From Entophlyctis helioformis (lineage: Eukaryota; Chytridiomycota; Chytridiomycetes; Chytridiales; Chytriomycetaceae): a stretch of 15,862 nucleotides of DNA. The notes below the pieces were generated by a model, which had not been told where the DNA came from, searched no databases, and saw only the letters and a list, made by a program, of their open reading frames with translations. The position numbers were made by a program, and so were the translations under genes. Position 1 is the stretch's first letter; the number at the start of each line of letters is the position of its first letter. The stretch covers positions 1 through 15,862 of the forward strand of contig JAHLKH010000387.1 in NCBI GenBank assembly GCA_025526915.1, in the 5' to 3' direction. Positions 1 through 7,823 of this stretch are shown piece after piece.

Positions 1-719
1 CTTGACGACATCGAGATGTCCTCTTGCAGCCGCGTAAAGCATGGCGTCTTGCGAGCACGACGCGCTGCCTGCCTCGTGCAGCATCTGCACAACATCGAGA
101 CTGCCGTTCTCTGCAGCCAGTCCATCGCCTTCCATCCTTCTAACTCTGGAACTTGCGAGATCAACGCCGTGATGCTCAGCGAGGTGCTTGAGGAGTGCCC
201 GTGACCGAGTAGATCGCTATCCAGCCGAGAGGATCGGATGACGAGAAGTCGACGAGATCGAACCAGCCGTTGCGCATGGGATGTGACGGAGCGATCGCAT
301 CGAAGTGATCTACTGGTCGGATGCGATACGTTGTACTGGTCGAGGTCTGCGTTAGCAAGTGGCTTGGTTGGAAAGCGAGTGCACAGGCGCTGTACATGGA
401 CCGAGAGACAGGCAGCGAGAGCATGTCGAGAGCAGGACGCTTGGTTGTGGCCTCGCCAACTGAAGGTAGACGTCTGGCAGCGAGCGAGGTCGCCTTGCCA
501 GTCGATGCTGATGGCATCGGTCCACAGCGCTTCGACGTCGCTTCGTCGAGGCTGTCCTTGTCGCCGAGCAGACCGTTGACAAAGAGCGTGAGAGGGCCAG
601 CTGCCTTGAGTATCATGGCGTGCACTCTGCTGGCTTGCGGTCCCAGTGGCTGCGTCCGTACGGCAGAGCTCGTTGTCGGCCACTCCAGGCGAAGCGACTG
701 CATCTGCCAGGCTGTTCAT
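1..719 (-). CDS. Ankyrin-repeat protein, chytrid-type (ANK-A), 5' part only
   Basis: The gene reads leftward and leaves the window at base 1, so its 3' end is missing. The start is taken at the ATG complementary to 717-719 because the paralogue at 5717-6679 starts at the matching place. The N-terminal region holds recognisable pieces in different frames: AAGPLTLFVNGLLGD, then ALWTDAISIDWQGDL, then RNGWFDLVDF. It is followed by ankyrin repeats near the left edge (SLDVVQMLHEAGSASCSQ, then YAAARGHLDVV). This architecture, a conserved N-terminal region followed by repeats of the GHLDVVQxLHE type, is what I know from large ankyrin families in chytrid genomes; ankyrins mediate protein binding and the partner here is unknown. 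At least three single-base frame breaks interrupt it, so no single open frame covers it. It could be a pseudogene, but the same kind of breaks occur in housekeeping genes here. Confidence 0.72.
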   Translation of the reverse strand, partial: MNSLADAVASPGVADNELCRTDAATGTASQQSARHDTQGSWPSHALCQRSARRQGQPRRSDVEALWTDAISIDWQGDLARCQTSTFSWRGHNQASCSRHALAACLSVHVQRLCTRFPTKPLANADLDQYNVSHPTSRSLRCDRSVTSHAQRLVRSRRLLVIRSSRLDSDLLGHGHSSSTSLSITALISQVPELEGWKAMDWLQRTAVSMLCRCCTRQAARRARKTPCFTRLQEDISMSS

Positions 720-842
720 TGCCACGAGCAGTGTTTTGTGGTTGGCAGGCAAGCGTGCACAGCCACAATGCCGCTTTGGACACGCAGCGCAGCATGGCTG
801 GCACAGATGCACAGATGACGAGGCAGGCAGTGTGGCAGCCAC
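1..842. repeat. Direct segmental duplication, copy A (ankyrin gene 5' half plus upstream)
   Basis: This block matches 5954-6803 in the same orientation. The match is strongest at 460-842 (upstream DNA and N-terminal coding), where it looks about 95 percent identical by eye with roughly eight one-base indels, and weaker at 1-200 (ankyrin repeats). The similarity stops abruptly after about 842. The duplication therefore includes about 120 bp upstream of the start codon as well as the gene. Confidence 0.85.
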
Positions 843-869
843 GACTGCCTGCTGAGAACACACTGCGTC

Positions 870-1263
870 AAGGGTGCTGTTGTCAACCATGACGATCACC
901 GAGCAAGATGCAGTGGCGCACACTGCCACCACGAGGAACTCGGTGTTGAGCAGGCGGTCGTTGATCGTGTCCATGGCCGTCTGCTGCGTGATGTCCAACG
1001 GCCCACTCGCAACCATCGCACAGCAGAGCAACCAGGAGCGATCTGCACGAGAAGCAGTCCGGCATTGCATCTGCAGTCACGCCAGTCTGCGGCTGTCCGA
1101 GTGCCAGCATGCATTCACAGGACAGCTGCTGGCCAAGTTGGGCCATCTGGGCGACTGCGAGCTTGTTGGGCAAGATCGCCAGGTGTGCATCCTCAGTGTT
1201 GGTGAACAGGAGGTCGACTGGCTTGGCAAGGTCGTCAACAGTCTTCCGAGTGCCAGCCGCCAC
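870..1263 (-). CDS. Unrecognised possible coding block, two exon-like segments
   Basis: Two stretches on the minus strand have the codon usage of the real genes here (mostly C or G in third positions) and helix-rich composition. The first, about 1263-1120, includes DDLAKPVDLLFTNTEDAHLA and LPNKLAVAQMAQLGQQL. The second, about 1007-887, includes LDITQQTAMDTINDRLLNTE. They lie in different frames and are separated by about 110 bp that starts with a possible donor (GTGAAT) just after the first segment. I do not recognise a family and cannot place a start codon or a certain stop. The second segment and the putative intron recur as a partial copy at 4873-5056. It could be a small gene, a gene remnant, or chance open frames in GC-rich DNA. 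Confidence 0.3.
938..1121 (+). repeat. 184-bp inverted repeat, left arm
   Basis: The reverse complement of this stretch recurs at 4873-5056 with the same length, no indels and about seven mismatches by my count (near 96 percent). Both ends of the match are sharp. It lies between the ANK-A upstream region and the 3' end of the kinase gene, and overlaps the unrecognised coding block. Confidence 0.88.
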
Positions 1264-1444
1264 CTGGATCAAGTCCACACAGCACACCAGTGGATGCACA
1301 GACAACCGCCAGACTTGGATGCTGTTGTTGGATGGATATGGATGCCTTCATTCCAAGTGCTCGCATTGCATGCCCGACAGTCATGGCACATGCTTGCTGG
1401 CAGGATGGCAACGTCGGGCTGCCACGCCGCAGACACCAAGCGAC

Positions 1445-4400
1445 TCAAACATCCATGTGGCGGAGGAGATCCTTGGCAAACGACCGGTGCGACCAGACTG
1501 GCGACACAGACACACGCAGTGCACAAGAGAATGCGATCATGCCGAGTCAGTCCTGTTGATGCCACCAGGCAGCATTGCCATGGCTCGCCAGCAGTGCACT
1601 CACAGTTGCCCTTGATGCGCTTGATCTGGATCCCGCAGCTGCCCGATCCCGGCTTGCCTGTTCCAGCGAGCTGCGGCTCCAGGCGGATCTCGAACCGTGC
1701 CTGGCGTCTGTGGCCACGGTTGTCCTCGCACACAAGGACGTGTGCCAGCCCCGTGCCAGCCGCTGTCTGAGGCGTGTAGGCTGACCATGCCAAGCGTCAG
1801 TCGATGCACACAGCGATGCATGCCACGCATGCCACGCATGCCATGTGTGCAACACACCGATCCCCTTGGACTGGAGCACGCGCTCCATCTCGGCAAGGAC
1901 ACTGGCAGCTGGCATGTCGGACTGCGTTGTCACTGTCCAGAGTCTGCCGAGTGCCATGGAAGGCGTGTCAGTGAATGCCCTCAGCAGCCAGCCAGCCAGC
2001 CAGCCAGCCAGTGCACCCATCAACCCACCCCTTGCACTGGATGTGGCGATCCTGAGACGCCTTGCCGTGCCGTTTGCACGCACCGAGTCGCTGGCAGGCG
2101 GCGGCTGGTCATCGCCGGCCATTGTCTTGTCGCTGTCCGTCTTGGCGACTGGCGCACACGGCAATGCGGTTGCTGGCTGACCGGCAGCCCGACGACGCTC
2201 GGCCGCAACATCGCGCTCGAATGCCTCTTGTCGCTCGATCTTCTCGTGTGCCAGGTGATACAATGAGACGGCCGGGTCGCGCTGGTCGAGGGCGATGGTG
2301 GCCACCGATGTGAGCACGTCGGCCTTGCTGAACCCGAACCGTTGGACCTCGGCGACGGCGCGCACGTCAGGGCTTGCGACGAGGGCCGGCCGGCTTGGGA
2401 CGTGCGTGTCGATCGACGTCGAGCCCTTGGCCGTCATCCATCTGTCTCACACACCGCGCATCAGCATCGCAGGCAGCAAGGCTTGATGCCACGCATGGCC
2501 AGACAGGCAAGAGACCCACGGGTGATGCAGGACTTGGTCGATGCTGGCACGGCACTCTCGCACCGGTGCAGCATGTGCCTGGCCAGGTGCACAAAGTCTG
2601 TCCATGCACACCACGATCACAGTGTGAGTTGGCGATGCCTGTTTGCTGGCAAAGCATCCGACTCAAAGCACGCCACATGTGCACACTTGCCTTTGTCTGT
2701 CTTGGCCGGGAATGCGACCTTGGCCTCGAACCGCGCCATGGGCGATCGGCTCGGCTTCTTGCGAACTTCTGCTGGAGTGCCGTCAGCTTGTCGTACTTGT
2801 CGCACTCCTCGTCCTGCTCCTCCTGCGACTTGATGGGCAGGAGGCCCGTGACCATCTCGTAGAAGTCACGCCGAGGCTCCAAATGTCCGCCTCGGGTCCG
2901 ACAAATGCCAGTCCCAGAGCACACTCGGCGACATGTACTCTGGTGTGCTGGAATGGTGGATGCAAGCACAGCGGGCGAGTCAGTGTGATGATCGCAGCAT
3001 TGCAGCACGAGTACGGCATGGCAACTCACCCAATGTGCATATGGAACTCTTCTTGGGATCAACGCCTCACTGAACCCAAAGTCAATGAGGCGGATCTGGT
3101 CGTCTTGTCGACCATGAAGTTGTCGGACTTGATGTCCAGGTGGACAACGTTGCTCTGTTTGATATGGATGCCAAGTGGCGTGCTGTCAGTTTCGATCAGC
3201 AGATACAATCACAGTCGCATGCAAGTGCCGTGATACCTTGTGGCAGTATGCCACGGCAGACGCCATCTGCTGGCAGTACTTGCGGCAAGTCAGCCGTCAA
3301 GGAGGCGGCCGTCCTCTGCCAGCGCCTTGAGCACTTGAACAACGATCCGCGCGGCAGGTACTCCATCGTGATCAAGACATGGCCGGCGGTCTCGGCCACA
3401 TTGACGACTTGCACAATGTTTGGGTGGTGGAGTAGCTGCGTGAACAGCATCTCCATTTCACGGTCTCGCTGGCTGTACGCGTCCGCCTCGTCGTCGCCTG
3501 TCACGACTTTGCAATGACCTTGGTTGCAAACTGTCGCCATGACACCACGAGTGAGCCGTGACATTCAACCTCGTGACAATGAACAAACACGCCATGAACA
3601 TACAGGCAGACCCGTGCGCTTGTCTTGGATCAGACGCACATGACCGCATGCTCCTTTGCCGACGTTGCTGCCCACGATGCAGTCTTGCAGCTGCCATGGG
3701 ACAAGTGCCGAGTCCTCGTGTGCAGATGGCGATCCGACACGCTTGTTGATGGCGTGCCTGGCAGCTCGGTGCATCCGCTGCACCGTATGCATCCAAGAGC
3801 GACTGGGATCGGTGGATGTGCGATTGGCGGGAATGGCAGCGTGCCAGCAGCACGACGGACTGCGACTTGGCGATCCGTCAAACAACGCCATTGTCAATGA
3901 TCGGCTCGTCCATGAACTGCTTGCATGCACAATGTGAGCCATGCGCGCCATCCACAGACACAGCCATCTGCATGCAATGCACTCACGTGGAAGCCGTGCG
4001 TCTGGCGGATGTACTCGTCAAACGCCTTGACCATCGTCTGGACAATGCCACGGATCTCCTCGGGGTTCATCGCCTCGGGATCCTTCACCAGCCGCGTGTA
4101 CTCGGCGCTGTGGATGGGACCAGCACGAGCGACACGAGCCTTGTGCGCAGCGTATGCGGCCGCGTTGGTTTTGAAGGCAGCCATGACACCGAACATGGCG
4201 TCGCTGATCGTGTGGTTGGGCGATGCCAGGCTGGAGACTCTTGACGGGGCAGCCGCCGCATTGGACGCGGTTGTGACGGAAGGGCGGATGCGACTGCTGC
4301 TGTTGGGCGATACGCGGTGCGACGGCAGCCACGGGCTGTGCTGCGTTGTGAGCTGCCGTGGGAGGACGGATAGATGCGGCCGGTCGGGCGGTGCACGAGA

Positions 4401-4677
4401 CGGCGCTCCGACAGCCGCGGTTTCGGCAGGGGAGACGGCGCGCCACGAGCGAGACACGCGTCTGCTCGGGCTGAGTGCCAAGCGGCGACGCGTCGGCGAT
4501 GCTGCGGCGCTTGAGGTTCCGGCCGACGATTGACTTGAGCGAGCTGATGCCGCTTGCCCACGACGGCCGCTTTCGCGAGTTGGTTGTTTGCTTGGCTGGC
4601 ACCGTGCGGGAGCTTGTGTGATGATTGTGCGCTGCGCCATTGGGCTGAGGGGCGATGCTGCTTTGCGGCTGCTTCAT
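1445..4677 (-). CDS. Ser/Thr protein kinase with UBA and KA1 domains (AMPK/MARK-like), 10 exons
   Basis: Proposed exons: 4677-3987, 3916-3604, 3530-3237, 3154-3030, 2947-2691, 2597-2520, 2441-2029, 1943-1858, 1762-1604, 1497-1445, about 825 residues. After a polar N-terminal region come the glycine loop VGKGACGHVRL, the beta-3 lysine in FATKVIAK, the catalytic loop VVHLDIKSDN, IDFGFSE, an activation-segment end (TPEYMSP then E after a frame break), DIWSLGV, and RASIDQVLHHP. A UBA-like segment follows (EVQRFGFSKADVLTSVA), then a C-terminal KA1 domain (VLAEMERVLQSKGI, FEIRLEPQ, IQIKRIKGN, SHRSFAKDLLRHMDV, stop). UBA plus KA1 after the kinase is the arrangement of the AMPK-related/MARK group, where KA1 binds acidic membrane lipids. 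The ATG at 4677 is the first in frame after an upstream stop. About a dozen one-base gaps break the frame in exons 1-7; the last three exons join cleanly. The exact subfamily is uncertain. Confidence 0.82.
1818..1844. repeat. 9-bp tandem repeat, 3 copies
   Basis: Three copies of GCATGCCAC, the last ending in T, lie within the kinase intron at 1857-1763. Confidence 0.9.
1987..2011. repeat. GCCA tetranucleotide microsatellite
   Basis: About six GCCA units lie within the 85-bp kinase intron at 2028-1944 and take up roughly a third of it. Confidence 0.92.
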
Positions 4678-5105
4678 GGCGTGTGATTGTGCGAGTGGAA
4701 GTGGGTCTTGGTGCGTCTGTGGAGCAAGAGTGGCTGGATCTGCGATGTTGGCGAGATCAGATGTGCGAATGTCGGGAAAGGCGCTCACAATGGATGACGT
4801 GATGTGACTGGCTTTGGCGAATGACGGCTGCAGTCAGCTGTGTCTGATCCAGCACGATGGACACTGGTTGTCCCTGTGAATGCACGCTGGCACTCGGACA
4901 GCCGCAGACTGGCGTGACTGCAGATGCAATGTCGGGCTGCTTCTCGTGCAGATCGCTCCTCGTTGCTCTGCTGTGCGATGGTTGCGAGTGGGCCGTTGGA
5001 CATCACACAGCAGACGGCCATGGACACGATCAACGACCACCTGCTCAACAACGAGTGTACAGTGGACAGCATCTGATTGGGCGATGTAGCAAAGGTGAGT
5101 GGGTA
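4678..5105. other. Gene-free stretch upstream of the kinase gene
   Basis: This is the presumed kinase 5' flank. The kinase frame is open for about 150 bases upstream of 4677 but has no ATG before a stop, so a non-coding leader or an upstream exon is possible. The only other structure seen is the right arm of the 184-bp inverted repeat (4873-5056). No TATA-like element or other motif stands out. Confidence 0.5.
4873..5056 (-). repeat. 184-bp inverted repeat, right arm
   Basis: Reverse-complement partner of 938-1121. On the plus strand it holds a partial copy of the second segment of the unrecognised coding block, including the peptide LDITQQTAMDTIND, which reaches a stop shortly after the repeat ends. 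The arms enclose about 3.75 kb containing the whole kinase gene. Confidence 0.88.
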
Positions 5106-5527
5106 TCAACCGTGTATGCAGAAGCAGTGGCAGCAGCATCGGCAGGCCTTGGCGAGAGCCTGAGCAAAGTCGTCCTTGATGTCCTCAATGTGCTCGAGAC
5201 CGACAGAGACGCGGATCAGATCAGACGTGACACCAGACGAGATGTGCTCCTCGGCCGACAGCTGCTGGTGCGTGGTTGACGAGGAGTGGATCACGAGCGT
5301 GTGCGAGTCGCCGACGTTGGCAAGGTGGATGCAAGCTGCACAGAGTTGATGAATGCCTGCGGCCTCCAGACCGCCCTTGGCACCAAACGTGAGCAGCGTG
5401 CCATGGTAGATGCGCAGGTACATCCTCGCGAGCTTGTGCGAGGGTGCGACGAAGGCTGGGATGCAACCATGCAACATCGGAGCGTGTCGCAGCCACTCGG
5501 CATGGGCGAGCGTGTTGCAATGCCAGA
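5106..5527 (-). pseudogene. MET17: 5'-truncated O-acetylhomoserine sulfhydrylase (MET17-like), last exon only
   Basis: The minus strand encodes the C-terminal part of a PLP-dependent Cys/Met-metabolism enzyme. Visible pieces are NTLAHAEWLRH, KLARMYLR, LLTFGAKGGLEA, INSVQLAS, LANVGDSHTLVIHSSSTTHQ, QLSAEEHISSGVT, DLIRVSVGLEHIEDI and a final QALAKA. The LANVGD, STTHQQLS and SVGLEHIDDI motifs are typical of this family, which makes homocysteine from O-acetylhomoserine and sulfide. Only about 140 of the usual 430 or so residues are present. A splice-acceptor-like CAG precedes 5527, but less than 200 bp separates it from the stop of the neighbouring ankyrin gene, so the PLP-lysine half cannot fit. 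At least five one-base gaps break the frame, and the proposed end (TGA at 5106-5108) is the uncorrected one. It is a gene remnant or the product of a misassembly. Confidence 0.8.
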
Positions 5528-5663
5528 CTGCGATGCGAACGCAGCAACACGACGACAAGGCTGCAACGCATGCACTGATGGCGATCCCTTGCTGTGCATC
5601 AGCAGCCGTGTTGTCTGAACAAGAACGACACGCAGCATCGCATCTGCGTCAAGAGTGGCACAC

Positions 5664-5669
5664 TTTATT
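5664..5669 (-). terminator. AATAAA poly(A) signal candidate for ANK-B
   Basis: AATAAA on the minus strand lies about 50 bases past the proposed ANK-B stop. This is a normal distance and supports the gene ending at 5717. Confidence 0.5.
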
Positions 5670-5716
5670 GGCAGGCTGATCACGCCTGCTTGTCTGCAAC
5701 TGCACGCTCGAGACGC

Positions 5717-6679
5717 TCACGAGTTCGGGACGTTCATCTCGTCCCTGGCATCTTCCAAGCATCTCCATCGCACGCTCAAGAGTCATGCTGTCCACCAGAG
5801 CATCAATGATCGCATCATTCCTCGCATTCCGGAGGCATAAACGTGAACGGATATCCGCACTCGAGCAAGAACGTCAGCACTTCTGACGGCCATTTCTGCT
5901 GCATATTCAATAGCATCCGTCGAGCATCCTTCCGTACGATTCTCGTGGAGCCACTGCACAATATCGAGATGCCCTCCCGAAGCCGCCGAATCCATGGCGC
6001 CTTCCGAGCACGACGTGCTGCCTGCATCGTGCAGCATCTGCAGAACATCCAGATGGCCATATCTTGCAGCCAGATCCATCGCCAGTAGACCGCAACGCTG
6101 GAACTTGGAGGACGACGCCGTGATGCTCAGCGAGGTGGCTCAGGAGTCCTGCGTGGCCGAAGGAGATCGCTATCCAGCCAGAGCGATCGGGTAATGAGAA
6201 GTCGACGAGATCGAACCAGCCGTTGCGCATAGGGATATGAGAAGGCGAGTCGATTCGATGCGAACCTTGAAAATGGCCACTGCTGATACTGTTGAGCTGT
6301 TCGTCAACGTCATGCCGCTTGCTCTGGAAAGCGAGTGCACAGGCGGCCGTACATGGACCGAGAGACAGGCAGCGAGAGCATGTCGAGAGCAGGACGCATG
6401 CGTTGATAAACCTTGCCAGCATGAGGTTGATGTCGGGCAGCAGAGCGAGGTCGCCTTGCCAGTCGATGCTGATGGCATCTGTCCACAGCGCTTCGACTGT
6501 CGCTTCGTCGAGGCTGTCCTGTCGCCGAGCAGACCGTTGACAAAGAGCGTGAGGGGCCAGCTGCCTGAGTATCATGGCGTGCAGCTCTGCTGGCTTGCCG
6601 TCCCAGTGGCTGCGTCCGTACGGCAAGGCTCGTTGTCGTCCAGCCCAAGCGAAGCGACTGCATCTGCCAGGCTGTCCAT
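5717..6679 (-). CDS. Ankyrin-repeat protein, chytrid-type (ANK-B)
   Basis: Paralogue of ANK-A, complete within the window. It starts at the ATG complementary to 6677-6679 (MDSLADAVASLGLDDNEPC). The conserved N-terminal region follows in broken frames (EALWTDAISIDWQGDLALLP, INLMLARFINAC, RNGWFDLVDFSLPDRSGWIA). Then come ankyrin repeats MDLAARYGHLDVLQMLHDAG and SAASGGHLDIVQWLHENRTE, a partial repeat, and FLLECGYPFTFMPPEC. The C-terminus (DAIIDALVDSMTLERAMEML, then EDARDEMNVPNS) ends at TGA 5719-5717 and is read in a different frame from the repeats. I infer a short repeat domain capped by a helical tail, about 320 residues. Ankyrins bind proteins; the target is unknown. Several single-base gaps break the frame. 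AATAAA lies downstream. Confidence 0.75.
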
Positions 6680-6803
6680 TGCCACCGAGCAGTGTTTTTG
6701 GTTGGCAGGCAAGCGTGCACAGCCACAATGCCGCTTTGGACACGCAGCGCAGCATGGCTGGCACAGATGCACAGATGACGAGGCAGGCAGTGTGGCCAGC
6801 CAC
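5954..6803. repeat. Direct segmental duplication, copy B
   Basis: Partner of 1-842 in the same orientation, about 5.95 kb away. It covers the ANK-B coding start, most of its N-terminal region and about 124 bp upstream of the ATG. Similarity ends at about 6803. Confidence 0.85.
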
Positions 6804-7458
6804 TTAGCAGTGGCATGTGCTGGATGGCTGATGTGGCGCACAGAGCATTGCAGCGCCAGACTGGCTCAACTTGGACGCGATGCTCTTGAGCAGCCGACTG
6901 CTCCTATCGTATCTTGCCAACGACACATGTATGAGGACAGTCGACTCAAGTTGGTGCATGCAGATCCCATGGGCATGCCGCGACGGACGACATGCAGCAC
7001 GCGATGCAGAGCGTGGACTGCCGTGTCGTGCCCAGCAGCCAGCGAAAGCCGCGAGCCAGAGCTGAGCAGGCTGCAGGTCGAGTGGCATGCTGCTTGCTGC
7101 GTCCATTGGCAGACCAGGCAGCCGAGCCTGCTGCACAACAAGGCAGCAGAAGGGCAGGCGATGCAGGGAGAATGCTTGTGAGCGCGAGTGCCAAGTCGCA
7201 ACGTGGCCGCCCGCAGACCAAGCCCAGCGAATGCGGATCTTGGCGAGCGCGTCGCAGAGTGCAACAAGCGGGCACATTGACGGACGTGCAAGCAAGGCTG
7301 CCACAAGGTGCGTGCGTTGCCGTTGGACGCTGCGCTTGGGCCACTGCTGCTGCTGAATCGGCATTGCCACCGACCGACTCTGCCTGCCTGCCTGCCTGCC
7401 TATCCGCACCAGACAGACTCTGCGGCCGCCTCTTGCCCCGCCAGCCGCAGCGACCACC
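6804..7458. other. Stretch without a convincing gene
   Basis: Several long open frames cross this stretch on both strands, but none shows a known domain, consistent codon usage or plausible splice sites. A minus-strand fragment near 6870-6930 (ARYDRSSRLLKSIASKLSQ) has a coding-like composition but no identifiable gene around it. The stretch contains a CTGC microsatellite (7380-7400). It separates ANK-B, which reads left, from the MMADHC gene, which reads right, so it may hold the promoters of both. Confidence 0.45.
7380..7400. repeat. CTGC tetranucleotide microsatellite
   Basis: Five CTGC units in tandem in the gene-poor stretch upstream of MMADHC. Confidence 0.92.
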
Positions 7459-7602
7459 ATGACGAGCACGCTCAACCAGCACAACCACCACCAGCACCAA
7501 CAAAGCCAGACGCACGAGCCAGGCACGCCAGACTCGGCCTTCTCGGTCACCGCGGGACTTGTGCGCAGCCAGCGATCGGCGTGGCTTGCATCGGCCCTGT
7601 GA
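7459..7602 (+). CDS. Possible small Gln/His-rich ORF or first exon, unrecognised
   Basis: The ATG at 7459 sits in a good eukaryotic start context (CCACCATGA). The 47-codon frame begins MTSTLNQHNHHQHQQSQTHE, continues GTPDSAFSVTAGLVRSQ and stops at TGA 7600-7602. Composition (N, Q, H, then S, T, A) resembles disordered fungal N-termini such as that of ERG4 in this window. Given how often single bases are missing here, the true frame may run on, for example to TGA at about 7637. It could be a separate small gene, an upstream exon of MMADHC, or chance. No family is recognised. Confidence 0.28.
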   Translation: MTSTLNQHNHHQHQQSQTHEPGTPDSAFSVTAGLVRSQRSAWLASAL

Positions 7603-7823
7603 TGCGCAGCGATGCGGCGGCCTCGGCACTTGACTGAACCAGCGCCGCATGACACCTGCCGGCCGTCCCATGACTCGCAAGCACCGCGACGTCGCAGCCT
7701 GGTGGCAGCCCGCCTTAGTCAGCTGCTGACAAATCACGCGCAAAACTTCCTGTTCCAGGCCGGTCTTTGGCTGTGCCGTGCCGAGCCCACTTTGCCCAAC
7801 AACATCCTACGAATCGCACCACG

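Noticed and set aside
874..1770. A 298-codon plus-strand open frame
   Set aside because: It overlaps the kinase KA1 exons, which are well supported on the minus strand, and has no recognisable domain. Long chance frames are common in GC-rich DNA.
1980..2012. CRISPR-like or other spaced repeat array
   Set aside because: It is a simple GCCA microsatellite with no spacers. No other regularly spaced repeats were found.
938..5056. A DNA transposon with terminal inverted repeats carrying the kinase gene
   Set aside because: No transposase was seen and no target-site duplication was evident. The enclosed gene is an ordinary multi-exon cellular kinase.
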